From UBA1783 sp964449115 (lineage in GTDB: Bacteria > Bacillota_I > Bacilli_A > Erysipelotrichales > Erysipelotrichaceae): a stretch of DNA of 61,697 nucleotides. Numbering within the stretch: position 1 is the stretch's first letter; every line of letters begins with the position of its first letter. The stretch covers positions 1 through 61,697 of the forward strand of contig CAYUXW010000009.1 of assembly GCA_964449115.1 (NCBI GenBank). The letters run 5' to 3'. A model generated the notes under the pieces. That model searched no databases. It was not told the origin of the DNA and saw only the letters and a program-made list of their open reading frames with translations. A program made the position numbers and the translations under genes. Below are positions 51,205 through 60,121 of this stretch, one piece after another.

Positions 51205-52401
51205 ATGAAAATAGGTGTTTATTATATTGAATCTAATAATCCTCTGGGAAAGCTGATTGATGGTGCCAATTATGAATTAATTAAAAAATTATCTTCTTTA
51301 ATCGGCAGAGAAATTGAAGTAGCCAGCCTGGATGAAATTAAAAAATATGATTTTGCGTTCACCTTTATAGGTGGTGGAGGAACAGAAGGACTGTTTCTTA
51401 AAATTTTAGATAAACTTCCTAGACCAGTTTTTCTATTAGCAACCCCTAACAATAATTCGCTTGCAGCAGCAATGGAAATACTTTCATATCTAAACCAAAA
51501 TGATATTGAAGGAGAGATTATTCATGGTTCTCTTGAGAAGGTGGCAAAAAGGCTGTCTGATCTAGCTAAGGTTTTTGAAGTTAAAAAGAAAATCAACAAT
51601 TTTAAAATAGCTCGTGTAGGAAAACCAAGCGATTGGCTGATATCTTCAGATGTTGATGCTGATGAAAGCAAGAGATTAAATGGTATTGAAATTATTGATA
51701 TTGAAATGGAAGAGTTTTTTGAAGAAATAAGCAGGAAAAAATATCAAGAAAATGAATATACCAGACTTATAAAAGCTAAAGATTTTGATGTAGAGGAAAT
51801 AGAAACATCTTTATATATTTACGGAGCACTTAAACGTCTTTGTGACAAGTATAATTTAGATGGTGTAACTGTCCGTTGTTTCGATTTGCTTGAACCTATT
51901 CATTCAACTGGCTGTGTGGCATTAGCTATCTTGAATGCAGAGGGCATCTATGCTTCTTGTGAAGGAGATGTTCCATCTCTTGTCTCAATGGCGGTACTGG
52001 GAGAATTAACTGGTAAACCTATTTTTCAGGCAAATCCATCAATGATAGATCCTGAAGCAAAAGAGATGATTCTTGCTCACTGTACTTTACCGGTAAATAT
52101 GGTTACTGATTTTTATTTAATGACCCACTATGAATCAGGATTAGGTGTGGCTTTAAGAGGTAAAATCGCAGCTGGTGATGTAACTTTGTTTAAAAGTTCT
52201 GGTTTATTAGACAGTTACTTTGTTTCAAAAGCGAATTTAATCGAAAACTTGACAAAAAACGATTTATGTCGAAGCCAAATTAAAATACAGATTGATGATG
52301 AAGCAATAGAATATTTCTTTACTCAATCTATCGGTAATCATCATTTGATATGCACTGGTGACTATGTTGAAATCGTAGATGAGTTTTTCAAGTGGATTTA
52401 A
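51205..52401 (+). CDS. L-fucose isomerase-like protein
   Basis: A 398-residue protein of the FucI/AraA superfamily by pattern: a Rossmann-like N-terminal part (KIGVYYIESNNPLG, FTFIGGGGTEGLFL, VFLLATPNNNSLAAAMEI), then DGVTVRCFDLLEP, STGCVALAILNAEGIYASCEGDVPSLVSM (the EGD-x-P segment with the catalytic Glu region) and THYESGLGVALRG. Full-length FucI is much longer, so this is the short, uncharacterised type. AAAGGAG fixes ATG 51205; an in-frame TTG lies six bases upstream. It is not next to fucose genes; rhaD is 8 kb away. Confidence 0.7.
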   Translation: MKIGVYYIESNNPLGKLIDGANYELIKKLSSLIGREIEVASLDEIKKYDFAFTFIGGGGTEGLFLKILDKLPRPVFLLATPNNNSLAAAMEILSYLNQNDIEGEIIHGSLEKVAKRLSDLAKVFEVKKKINNFKIARVGKPSDWLISSDVDADESKRLNGIEIIDIEMEEFFEEISRKKYQENEYTRLIKAKDFDVEEIETSLYIYGALKRLCDKYNLDGVTVRCFDLLEPIHSTGCVALAILNAEGIYASCEGDVPSLVSMAVLGELTGKPIFQANPSMIDPEAKEMILAHCTLPVNMVTDFYLMTHYESGLGVALRGKIAAGDVTLFKSSGLLDSYFVSKANLIENLTKNDLCRSQIKIQIDDEAIEYFFTQSIGNHHLICTGDYVEIVDEFFKWI

Positions 52402-52424
52402 ATAGATTTTAAAGGGTTTGTTGT

Positions 52425-52685
52425 ATGGGAAGTATTAATTTACAAGTAGAACCAGCAAATTCTGATTCTGCAAAAAAACTATATAAATATGTTGTTCTGC
52501 AGGTTACATTAATAGAAAATTTCTTTCAATTATAATATGGCAAAGTAGACAGGTTAGAGGAAATAATTAATGCTCAGGCGAAAAAAGGATATAGTTTGCA
52601 TACTATAACGAAAATGCCTGGCTATAGTTTGACTTTTGCTAAGCCTAAGATAAAGGCCACAAGGGTATTTGAAAAAGTAGAATAA
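52425..52685 (+). pseudogene. DUF4177-like gene broken by an in-frame stop
   Basis: AAAGGG eight bases before ATG 52425 opens a frame of 86 codons with a single TAA at codon 37 (52533-52535). The two halves join as one domain: KLYKYVVLQVTLIENFF, stop, YGKVDRLEEIINAQAKKGYS then LHTITKM, which is the strand-helix-strand pattern of DUF4177. The rest of the 417-base gap up to pstS holds a terminator and the Pho region. It is most likely a recent pseudogene. Confidence 0.55.
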
Positions 52686-52687
52686 GA

Positions 52688-52727
52688 AAAAGAAAGTAGC
52701 ATTCATTTAAGGAGGTTACTTTCTTTT
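52688..52727 (+). terminator. Intrinsic terminator
   Basis: AAAAGAAAGTAGC (52688-52700) pairs with GTTACTTTCTTTT (52715-52727), one G-T pair. It isolates the pst operon from upstream transcription. Confidence 0.75.
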
Positions 52728-52777
52728 ATGGATGAGAAGTTTTATCAATTTATAAACTATAAATAAATGATAAGGCA

Positions 52778-52818
52778 TTTTACACGGATTTTACATTGAG
52801 GATAACATAGATTTTACT
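52778..52818 (+). promoter_or_regulatory. Pho box: four direct repeats for PhoP
   Basis: TTTTACA (52778), TTTTACA (52789), GATAACA (52801) and TTTTACT (52812) recur every 11-12 bases on one face of the helix. This is the layout of PhoP sites in Bacillus (TT-A/T-ACA direct repeats, 11-bp period). They end ten bases before the -10 and replace a proper -35, as for an activator. The regulator is encoded in the same operon. Confidence 0.75.
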
Positions 52819-52827
52819 ATGCACCAC

Positions 52828-52833
52828 TATAAT
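52828..52833 (+). promoter_or_regulatory. -10 of the pst operon
   Basis: TATAAT 58 bases before the pstS start, directly behind the Pho box; no -35 consensus. Confidence 0.65.
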
Positions 52834-52890
52834 GAACATGTAGTGAAAACTACAAAAAAAGAAAGATTATTATTCAAAAAGGAGAAAAAA

Positions 52891-53703
52891 ATGAAGAAAA
52901 TTATTAGATTATTAACAGTTATGCTTCTGGTTCTATCTGTTTTAGGTGGATGTAACAAACCAAAAGAAGAAGAAAAAGGTTCTGTAGCAACAGACGGTTC
53001 TACTTCAATGAGTAAAGTAATTGGTGCGTTAGGTGAAGCATTTGAATTAGAAACAGGAATCACTGTAACTTACAATGCTACTGGTTCTGGAGCAGGTATT
53101 GCTGCAGTATTAGAAGGCAGATGTGACATTGGTCTTGCAAGCCGTAATCTTAAGGCTGAAGAAGTGGAAAAAGGACTTGTATCGACAGTTTTAGCTTATG
53201 ATGGTATCGCAATCATCGTAAATCCTGATAATCCTATTAACGATTTAGACTTAGAAACAATCGGAAAAATTTACACTGGTGAAATTACAAACTGGAGTGA
53301 ATTAGGTGGAAATGATGCAACAATCGTTGTAATCGGACGTGAAGCTGGAAGTGGAACAAGAGATGGTTTTGAAGATATTACAAAAACCAAAGACAAATGT
53401 ACTTATCGTCAGGAATTGACTTCAACAGGAGATGTAATCACTACTGTAGCATCTAACCCTGATGCAATCGGATATGCTTCTGTTGCTTCTATTAAGGATA
53501 CTGTAAAAGCTGTTACTGTAGGTGGAGTATATCCAAATGAAGCTAATATTAAAGATGGCAGTTATGTAGTACAGCGTCCATTCATCCTTGTAACAAAGAA
53601 AGACGTAGAACTTTCAAAGAGTGCTCAGGAGTTCTTGGATTATATTACTTCTGAAAAAGCTCGTGATATTATTAGCGCTACAGGTGTGGTACCTGCTAAC
53701 TAA
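52891..53703 (+). CDS. pstS: Phosphate-binding lipoprotein PstS
   Basis: Extracellular phosphate receptor. The 270-residue protein has a signal peptide ending in the lipobox VLGG-C21, then KGSVATDGSTSMSKVIGALGEAFELETG (phosphate loop T/S residues), IGLASRNL and GREAGSGTRDGFEDI, all family features. AAAAAGGAG fixes ATG 52891; the frame is open upstream to 52819 but lacks a ribosome site there. Expression is expected to rise in low phosphate through the Pho box. Two hairpins separate it from pstC. Confidence 0.96.
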   Translation: MKKIIRLLTVMLLVLSVLGGCNKPKEEEKGSVATDGSTSMSKVIGALGEAFELETGITVTYNATGSGAGIAAVLEGRCDIGLASRNLKAEEVEKGLVSTVLAYDGIAIIVNPDNPINDLDLETIGKIYTGEITNWSELGGNDATIVVIGREAGSGTRDGFEDITKTKDKCTYRQELTSTGDVITTVASNPDAIGYASVASIKDTVKAVTVGGVYPNEANIKDGSYVVQRPFILVTKKDVELSKSAQEFLDYITSEKARDIISATGVVPAN

Positions 53704-53716
53704 TATACAAAACACA

Positions 53717-53777
53717 GGTGCAAAAGCACCCTAGAATTAAAAGTTTTAAAAGCGACGCTACAATTTGTACCGTCGCT
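53717..53777 (+). other. Two hairpins between pstS and pstC
   Basis: GGTGC-AAAA-GCACC (53717-53730), then AGCGACG (53751-53757) with CGTCGCT (53771-53777), the second extended by AAAGTT/AACTTT outside. The T-run after it is short. Such intercistronic hairpins usually protect the upstream mRNA and lower downstream expression, giving excess binding protein over permease. Confidence 0.6.
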
Positions 53778-53799
53778 AACTTTTATTGGAGGATTGATT

Positions 53800-54672
53800 A
53801 TGAAAAAAAATAAAATTTTTGAAGACATCGTACATGGCATATTTCTGCTTCTCGGTTTGATTACCGTTGGTTGTGTTTTGCTGATTACGGTGTATCTTAT
53901 TGTATCAGGACTTCCAGCTATAAGAGAGATCGGGTTAATAAATTTCCTGTTTGGAAAAGAATGGGCTTCAACAGCAGCTGAACCAAAATTTGGAATTTTA
54001 CCATTTATTTTATCAAGTATATATGGAACAGCAGGAGCGATAGTAATTGGAGTGCCAGTAGGTTTCTTTACAGCAGTATATCTTTCAAAAGTAGCTAACA
54101 AAAAGGTTAGAGAAGCTTTAGAAGCGGCAATTAATCTATTGGCAGGTATACCTTCGGTTGTCTATGGACTTGTTGGTATGATTGTTTTTGTTCCATCAAT
54201 TCGTCTTTTTTTCAAAGTTCCAGATGGTTCAAGCTTACTAGCGGCTATTATTGTATTGTCTATAATGATACTTCCAAACATTATCAAAGTATCCATCACT
54301 GCACTGGATGCTGTACCGATAGAGTATGAAGATGCTTCACTGGCACTTGGAGCAACACCAATAGAAACTTATTTTAAGGTTTCTGTACCAGCTGCAAAAA
54401 GTGGTATTGCTGCAGCGGTAGTCTTGGGTGTCGGTCGTGCTATCGGAGAGGCAATGGCGGTAATGATGGTTGCTGGAAATGTGGCAAATATGCCATCACT
54501 GTTTCAAAGTGTGCGCTTTCTGACCACGGCAGTTTCCAGTGAAATGGCTTATTCAAGCCCGGGAAGTTTGCAGAGAAATGCTCTATTTTCTATAGCGCTG
54601 GTTCTCTATTTGTTTATCATGTTAATAAATGTTGTTCTTAATTTCTTCCTGAAGAGAGAAAAGGAGAAATAA
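53800..54672 (+). CDS. pstC: Phosphate ABC transporter permease PstC
   Basis: Membrane subunit, 290 residues, six helices, with KFGILPFILSSIYGTAGAIVIGVPVG, AGIPSVVYGLVGM and the coupling loop EYEDASLALGATPIETYFKVSVPAAKSGI. GGAGG seven bases before ATG 53800 fixes the start. It ends three bases before pstA. The FGxEW-type segment LFGKEWAS near residue 45 distinguishes PstC from PstA. Confidence 0.95.
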   Translation: MKKNKIFEDIVHGIFLLLGLITVGCVLLITVYLIVSGLPAIREIGLINFLFGKEWASTAAEPKFGILPFILSSIYGTAGAIVIGVPVGFFTAVYLSKVANKKVREALEAAINLLAGIPSVVYGLVGMIVFVPSIRLFFKVPDGSSLLAAIIVLSIMILPNIIKVSITALDAVPIEYEDASLALGATPIETYFKVSVPAAKSGIAAAVVLGVGRAIGEAMAVMMVAGNVANMPSLFQSVRFLTTAVSSEMAYSSPGSLQRNALFSIALVLYLFIMLINVVLNFFLKREKEK

Positions 54673-54675
54673 AAT

Positions 54676-55515
54676 ATGAATAGAAGAAAATTGTATATAA
54701 GTACTATGCGTGGTGCAATGTATCTATGCACAACTTTAACCGCAATATTGGTAATATTTCTGTTTGGTTATGTTTTGGTAAAAGGTATACCAAATATCAC
54801 CTGGGAACTTCTTTCAACAAAACCAAGTTATTTACAGAATAGAATAGGCATATTACCAGACATTTTAAATACAGTGTACATAATTATAGCTACACTGATA
54901 GTAGTTTTACCTCTAGGAGTTGGTGCAGCAATTTATTTAAATGAATATGCACAAAACAAAAAAGTTGTAGAATTAATTGAATATGCTGCTGAAACGCTCT
55001 CTGGTATTCCATCAATTATTTATGGATTAGTTGGGATGCTGTTGTTTTCCAACAATTTTGGAACGAGCATACTGGCAGGAGCCTTGACGTTGGTTATTAT
55101 GAACTTACCAACAATAATGCGCACAACTCAGGAGAGTTTGAAAACAGTGCCACAGAGTTACAGAGAGGGAGCATTTGGCTTAGGAGCTGGAAAGTGGAGA
55201 GTTATTAAAACGGTAGTAATTCCTGGCTGTGTTGATGGTGTAATAACCGGCTGTATATTAGCTATCGGTAGAATCATCGGTGAATCAGCGGCCTTATTAT
55301 TTACTGCTGGCTTTGCCCATGCGGTCAACGGTTTCTTTAAAGGGCTGACCAGTCCAGGAGCTACCTTGACTGTTGCGCTATATGTATATGCCAAAGAAGA
55401 AGGTGAATTTGCTGTGGCCTTTGCAATTGCAGCAATATTAATGATATTAACCTTATTAATAAACTTATCTACCACAATGGTAGGAAAATATTTCGCTAAA
55501 AGGAGAGATTTATGA
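54676..55515 (+). CDS. pstA: Phosphate ABC transporter permease PstA
   Basis: Second membrane subunit, 279 residues, six helices: GILPDILNTVYIIIATLIVVLPLGVGAAIYL, AETLSGIPSIIYGLVGM, coupling loop SYREGAFGLGAGKWRVIKTVVIPGC, and RIIGESAALLFTAG. AGGAG precedes the start; the stop overlaps pstB by four bases. Pairs with PstC to form the channel. Confidence 0.95.
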   Translation: MNRRKLYISTMRGAMYLCTTLTAILVIFLFGYVLVKGIPNITWELLSTKPSYLQNRIGILPDILNTVYIIIATLIVVLPLGVGAAIYLNEYAQNKKVVELIEYAAETLSGIPSIIYGLVGMLLFSNNFGTSILAGALTLVIMNLPTIMRTTQESLKTVPQSYREGAFGLGAGKWRVIKTVVIPGCVDGVITGCILAIGRIIGESAALLFTAGFAHAVNGFFKGLTSPGATLTVALYVYAKEEGEFAVAFAIAAILMILTLLINLSTTMVGKYFAKRRDL

Positions 55516-56267
55516 GTAATATATTAAAAGTAAAAGATTTATGCCTGTGGTACGGAGACAATCAGGCTTTAAAAAATGTTTCCGTTGATATTCCGGAAAA
55601 GAGCATCACAGCTCTGATTGGTCCTTCTGGATGTGGTAAATCTACATTTCTTAAAACTCTTAATAGAATGAATGATCTTATTCCTATAGTGAAGATAGAA
55701 GGCGAAGTCTGTTATAATGATAAAAACATTTTTGATAAAAATATCGATGTTAATGAATTGCGTCGAGAAATAGGAATGGTTTTCCAAAAACCAAATCCTT
55801 TCCCAATGAGCATTTACGACAATGTTGCCTATGGACCAAGAACACACGGAATAACAAACAGGGCACAATTAGATAAAATTGTTGAAAAAGCTCTTCGTGA
55901 TGCAGCAATCTGGGATGAGGTAAAAGACAGGCTTAAAAAGAGTGCTTTGGGACTTTCAGGTGGTCAACAGCAAAGACTTTGTATTGCCCGTGCTCTGGCT
56001 GTTGAACCTAAGGTATTGCTGATGGACGAACCAACATCGGCTCTTGATCCGATATCTACCTCTAGAATTGAAGATTTGATTATGGAGTTAAAAGAAAAAT
56101 ATACTATAATTATAGTGACACATAACATGCAACAGGCAGTTCGTGTTTCTGATTATACAGCATTTTTCCTTCTAGGAGACTTAATTGAGTTTGGAGAAAC
56201 TCAAGAGATATTCTCTTATCCAAAAGATAAGCGAACAGAGGATTATATTACAGGAAGGTTTGGGTGA
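55512..56267 (+). CDS. pstB: Phosphate ABC transporter ATPase PstB
   Basis: A 251-residue ATPase with Walker A GPSGCGKS, the PstB-specific MVFQKPNPFPMSIYDNVAYGPR, signature LSGGQQQRLCIARAL, Walker B VLLMDEPTSALDP, and the switch His in IVTHNMQQ. Overlaps pstA by four bases (ATGA). Its last codons (ITGRFG-stop) recur as a relic in front of the second phoU at 59430. Confidence 0.97.
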   Translation: MSNILKVKDLCLWYGDNQALKNVSVDIPEKSITALIGPSGCGKSTFLKTLNRMNDLIPIVKIEGEVCYNDKNIFDKNIDVNELRREIGMVFQKPNPFPMSIYDNVAYGPRTHGITNRAQLDKIVEKALRDAAIWDEVKDRLKKSALGLSGGQQQRLCIARALAVEPKVLLMDEPTSALDPISTSRIEDLIMELKEKYTIIIVTHNMQQAVRVSDYTAFFLLGDLIEFGETQEIFSYPKDKRTEDYITGRFG

Positions 56268-56272
56268 TAATA

Positions 56273-56917
56273 ATGAGAAGCAGATTTGATGAACAACTTA
56301 ATCATTTGAGAAGAAAGATGATTGAAATGGGTGCAGAATGTGAAAACGTTATTGCCCTTGCTACAAACGCTTTGTTTGAAGGTGATACTGAAGCTTATGT
56401 CAAAGTAAAACAGGAAGGTCAAAGAATTGACGAATTAGAAAGAGAAATCGAAACAATTTGCTTAAGATTGATACTTCAACAGCAACCAGTTGCCAAAGAC
56501 CTGCGCATTATTTCAGCGGCTTTAAAAATGATTACTGATATGGAAAGAATCGGTGACCAGGCTGAGGATATTGCTGGAATTGTAGCTGCATTAAATGGCA
56601 GAGTCGGTGATGAGTGTATTTACATCAGTGCTATGGCTGAAGCTACAATTAAAATGGTTACTGGAAGTATTGACGCCTATGTAAACGAAGATCTGGAATT
56701 GGCAAAAGCAGTTTTAAAGCATGATGATTTAGTAGATGAAACTTTTATTCGTGCAAAAGAGAAATTGATTAATATGATAGCTGAAGATGTTAGTGATGGT
56801 GAATATGCTTTGGATTTACTCATGATAGCAAAATATTTTGAGCGTATTGGAGATCATGCAACCAATATTGCAGAATGGGTAATTTTCTCAGTAACCGGAT
56901 ACCATCAAGGAGGATAA
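56273..56917 (+). CDS. phoU: Phosphate signalling protein PhoU, copy 1
   Basis: Links PstB to PhoR and restrains the Pho response. The 214-residue all-helical protein has two PhoU repeats; E-x3-D-x3-D type metal motifs stand in DMERIGDQAEDIA and YFERIGDHATNIAEW. The family start is MRSRFDEQL, so I chose ATG 56273; a GTG at 56264 overlaps the pstB stop (GTGA) and has AGGAAGG, and could be used. Its near-copy is at 59456. Confidence 0.94.
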   Translation: MRSRFDEQLNHLRRKMIEMGAECENVIALATNALFEGDTEAYVKVKQEGQRIDELEREIETICLRLILQQQPVAKDLRIISAALKMITDMERIGDQAEDIAGIVAALNGRVGDECIYISAMAEATIKMVTGSIDAYVNEDLELAKAVLKHDDLVDETFIRAKEKLINMIAEDVSDGEYALDLLMIAKYFERIGDHATNIAEWVIFSVTGYHQGG

Positions 56918-56918
56918 T

Positions 56919-57608
56919 ATGATTTGGTGTGTTGATGATGACAATACCATTCGTGAGATTGAAGTTTATACACTGACTCAAACAGGATTTGAAGCCAGAG
57001 GTTTTTCTGATGGCATTTCTATGCTTGAAGCATTAAAAACTGAAAAGCCAGACCTGATTGTTTTAGATATTATGTTACCTGGAAAAGATGGGATAGAGAT
57101 TTTAAAAGAAATTAGAAAAAATCCCAAAACAAGAGATATTCCAGTTATCATGGCTACTGCCAAGGGAACAGAAATGGATAAGATTTTGGGTCTTGATATT
57201 GGTGCGGATGATTACCTAGTTAAACCGTTTGGGGTAATGGAAATGGTATCACGCATTAAAGCTGTTTTACGTCGTTATCAACCAATGGATAAAGAGGATG
57301 TTCTAAATGTGGGAACAATCATGCTTAACGATAAAGAGCATCTTGTGACGGTAAACAAGGAGAAGATAGATCTAACTTTTAAAGAATATGAATTATTGAA
57401 GTTCTTTATGTCTAATACTGGGATTGTGTTTTCTCGTGAAAAATTGCTTTCTGAAGTATGGGGCATTGATTATCTAGGAGAGTCAAGAACAGTTGATATG
57501 CATATAAAAACTCTTCGTCAAAAACTAGGAACCGAAAGAACCCGTATTGAAACGATAATAGGCGTAGGTTATCGTATGGAGGGTAAAAATGACAAGGAAA
57601 ATATTTAA
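56919..57608 (+). CDS. phoP: Response regulator PhoP/PhoB type
   Basis: A 229-residue OmpR-family regulator: receiver domain with CVDDD at the acidic pocket, phosphate acceptor D50 (IVLDIMLPGKDG), T and K in MATAKGTEMD, then a winged helix (ELLKFFMSNTGIVFSREKLLSEVWG, RTVDMHIKTLRQKLG). AAGGAGG precedes the start. It is one base behind phoU and overlaps phoR by 20 bases. Context and the upstream Pho box make it the phosphate regulator. Confidence 0.93.
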   Translation: MIWCVDDDNTIREIEVYTLTQTGFEARGFSDGISMLEALKTEKPDLIVLDIMLPGKDGIEILKEIRKNPKTRDIPVIMATAKGTEMDKILGLDIGADDYLVKPFGVMEMVSRIKAVLRRYQPMDKEDVLNVGTIMLNDKEHLVTVNKEKIDLTFKEYELLKFFMSNTGIVFSREKLLSEVWGIDYLGESRTVDMHIKTLRQKLGTERTRIETIIGVGYRMEGKNDKENI

Positions 57609-59235
57609 TTCGATAATTATAACTTCTATTGTTGTGTTAATGGCAAGCTTTTTTGTTGGCAGTAGTTTTTTATATGATCACTTTAATAAAGCACAGGTGG
57701 CAAGATTAAAAGAAGAACTGTCGATTGTCGCAACTAATGTAGAAAAGTTTGGTGATGAATATTTTGATAATTTTAATTCTTCGATGTTTCGCTTAACACT
57801 GGTAGCCAGTGATGGTGTTGTTTTATATGATTCACAAACAGATGTCAAGCAGATGGAAAATCATCTGGACCGTGAAGAAATAATTGAAGCGATTAATACT
57901 GGAAAAGGCAGTAGTGCTAGATATTCAGAAACATTAGGGAAAAAGACTTACTATGAAGCTATTTTACTGACAAATGGAAATGTACTTCGTATATCGGTAA
58001 ACCAGATAACAGTAGGTGTTTTGATTTTTGCGATGTTACCATCCATTTTTTCAATATTTTTAATAGCTCTAATATTAGCCCTGATATTAGCTAACAAAAT
58101 GACGGACAATATAGTTAAGCCACTGAATAAGCTGGATGTTGAAAATCTTTTAGAAAACGATATCTATGATGAACTTGCTCCGATGGTCAGGAAAATAAGC
58201 AATCAGCAAGATAAAATTACTAAACAGATGCAAGAACTTAATCAAAAAGCAGATGAATTCAAACAGATTACAGACTCAATGAGTGAAGGTCTGGTGCTGC
58301 TGAACAAAAATGGTGTAATTATAAGTATCAATGGAGCAGCAAAAGAGCTGTTTGATGTTGGAGATGATGCTGTTGGGCGTGATTTTCTTACTATCTACAG
58401 AAGTCTGGAAATGAATAATGCCATTAAAAAAGCTCTTAATGGAAAACATAGTGAATTAAGAGAAAAGAGAAATGGCAATGAATATCAGTTTATGATTAAT
58501 CGTATTGAATCAGAAGGAAATACTGAAGGGGTTATTATACTTTCATTTGATATTACTGAAAAAGCCTTTGCTGAACGAAACCGTAGAGAGTTTACCGCAA
58601 ATGTATCTCACGAATTAAAAACACCACTGCAATCAATCATTGGAAGTGCTGAACTTCTTGAAAATGGTTTGGTGAAACCAGAAGATGTTAAAAAGTTTAT
58701 TGGAAACATCAAAAATGAAGCAGCAAGACTGGTTTCCTTAATCAACGACATCCTTGATTTATCTCAGCTGGATGAAAATATTGAAATTGAAAAAGAATCA
58801 GTTGACCTTTATCAGGTTATAGAGGAAGTTGTAGAAGATTTATCTATTTTTGCCAAACAACAGGAAGTTGAAATAGAGATTAACGGAGAACATTGTGAAA
58901 TCAAAGGGATTAGAAGATATCTTTATGAAATCGTTTATAACCTTTGCGATAATGCCATTCGTTATAGTGATAAAAAAGGGAAGGTTACCATTGAACTGAA
59001 AAATAAAGATGGTAATATAATTCTTTCAGTAACTGATGATGGAATAGGTATTCCTGTTGAACACCAGTCTAGAATCTTTGAACGCTTTTATCGTGTTGAT
59101 AAGAGTCATTCCAAAGAAACTGGCGGAACAGGTTTAGGTCTGGCAATAGTTAAAAATGCTGTTGCATATCATGATGGAAAAATTAAAATTGAAAGCAATA
59201 TAGACAAGGGTACGAAAGTTACTATTCAGTTTTAA
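57589..59235 (+). CDS. phoR: Sensor histidine kinase PhoR type
   Basis: A 548-residue kinase: membrane helix at about 8-28, an extracytoplasmic sensor of about 110 residues, second helix at about 141-165, a HAMP-like/PAS region (KQITDSMSEGLVLLNKNGVIISIN), HisKA with H341 in FTANVSHELKTPLQSIIGSAELL, and the ATPase domain (NLCDNAIRYS, VTDDGIGIP, GGTGLGLAIV). It is last before the terminator of the operon. The organisation is that of PhoR with a large outer sensor, as in Bacillus. Confidence 0.93.
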   Translation: MTRKIFNSIIITSIVVLMASFFVGSSFLYDHFNKAQVARLKEELSIVATNVEKFGDEYFDNFNSSMFRLTLVASDGVVLYDSQTDVKQMENHLDREEIIEAINTGKGSSARYSETLGKKTYYEAILLTNGNVLRISVNQITVGVLIFAMLPSIFSIFLIALILALILANKMTDNIVKPLNKLDVENLLENDIYDELAPMVRKISNQQDKITKQMQELNQKADEFKQITDSMSEGLVLLNKNGVIISINGAAKELFDVGDDAVGRDFLTIYRSLEMNNAIKKALNGKHSELREKRNGNEYQFMINRIESEGNTEGVIILSFDITEKAFAERNRREFTANVSHELKTPLQSIIGSAELLENGLVKPEDVKKFIGNIKNEAARLVSLINDILDLSQLDENIEIEKESVDLYQVIEEVVEDLSIFAKQQEVEIEINGEHCEIKGIRRYLYEIVYNLCDNAIRYSDKKGKVTIELKNKDGNIILSVTDDGIGIPVEHQSRIFERFYRVDKSHSKETGGTGLGLAIVKNAVAYHDGKIKIESNIDKGTKVTIQF

Positions 59236-59257
59236 AATAAATTTAATTTTAATTAAT

Positions 59258-59296
59258 AAACCACAGGAAACTTGATGTTACTTCCTGTGGTTTTTA
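59258..59296 (+). terminator. Intrinsic terminator of the pst-pho operon
   Basis: AACCACAGGAA (59259-59269) pairs with TTCCTGTGGTT (59282-59292), T-run behind. The second phoU lies outside this operon. Confidence 0.85.
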
Positions 59297-59380
59297 TTGA
59301 CACAGGTATATTATCAGTTAATAAAGCGAAAAATAATAAATCTAATAATGCTGTTAAAAGAAAAATGTACTATAATTAAG

Positions 59381-59409
59381 TTGACAGATGAATTGTTTTT
59401 GATTTTAAA
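59381..59409 (+). promoter_or_regulatory. Possible promoter of phoU copy 2
   Basis: TTGACA (59381-59386), 17 bases, TTTAAA (59404-59409); alternatively TATAAT at 59371 without a -35. No Pho-box repeats are visible here. Confidence 0.4.
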
Positions 59410-59429
59410 GACAAAGGCAAAAAAATAAT

Positions 59430-59450
59430 ATTACAGGAAAGTTTGGGTGA
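59430..59450 (+). pseudogene. Relic of the 3' end of pstB
   Basis: ATT ACA GGA AAG TTT GGG TGA encodes ITGKFG-stop, against ITGRFG-stop at the end of pstB (56247-56267). The match continues through GATAATAATGAG into phoU. It marks the left edge of the segment copied to make phoU copy 2. Confidence 0.75.
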
Positions 59451-59455
59451 TAATA

Positions 59456-60103
59456 ATGAGGAGCAGATTTGACGAGCAACTTAATACTTTAAGAAGAAAA
59501 ATGATTGAAATGGGTTCTGAATGTGAAAATATCATAGCATTAGCTACAAAAGCATTGTTTGAAGGAAACATTGAGGAAGCACTCAAAGCTAAAAAACAAG
59601 GTCAGAGAATTGATGAGTTAGAAAGAGAAATAGAAGCAATTTGTTTAAAACTGCTACTTCAACAGCAACCAGTTGCCAAAGACCTTCGTATTATTTCAGC
59701 GGCTTTAAAAATGATTACCGATATGGAAAGAATCGGTGACCAGGCGGAAGATATAGCTGGAATTGTTGCCGCTCTTGGTGGAAGAGTTGTGGATGAATGC
59801 ATCTACATCAGTGTTATGGCCGAAGCTACAATTAAAATGGTTACTGAAAGCATTGATGCCTATGTTAATGAGGATGTCGATTTGGCAAGGGCAGTTCTAA
59901 CACATGATAGTTTTGTCGATGAAGCATTTATTCATGCTAAAGAAACACTTATCAAGATGGTAGCTGAAAATGTGAGTGATGGTGAATATGCCTTAGATTT
60001 ACTCATGATAGCTAAATACTTTGAACGTATTGGAGATCACGCGACAAATATTGCTGAGTGGGTTATTTTCTCGGTAGAAGGTGTTCATCCTCAATCAGAA
60101 TAA
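59456..60103 (+). CDS. phoU: Phosphate signalling protein PhoU, copy 2
   Basis: A 215-residue near-copy of the PhoU at 56273, with the same metal motifs (DMERIGDQAEDIA, YFERIGDHATNIAEW) and most differences in helix 3-5 (GNIEEALKAKKQ against GDTEAYVKVKQE). It lies beyond the operon terminator and likely has its own promoter. Start chosen at MRSRFDEQL as for copy 1. A second PhoU may tune the phosphate response under different conditions. Confidence 0.93.
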   Translation: MRSRFDEQLNTLRRKMIEMGSECENIIALATKALFEGNIEEALKAKKQGQRIDELEREIEAICLKLLLQQQPVAKDLRIISAALKMITDMERIGDQAEDIAGIVAALGGRVVDECIYISVMAEATIKMVTESIDAYVNEDVDLARAVLTHDSFVDEAFIHAKETLIKMVAENVSDGEYALDLLMIAKYFERIGDHATNIAEWVIFSVEGVHPQSE

Positions 60104-60121
60104 GATAAATTAATATCGTTT

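Noticed and set aside
52819..52890. Longer N-terminus of PstS from ATG 52819
   Set aside because: It would place 24 polar residues before a clean lipoprotein signal peptide and overlap the promoter -10; AAAAAGGAG marks ATG 52891.
59341..59446. Pho box in front of the second phoU
   Set aside because: No TTTACA/TTAACA repeats at 11-base spacing are present.
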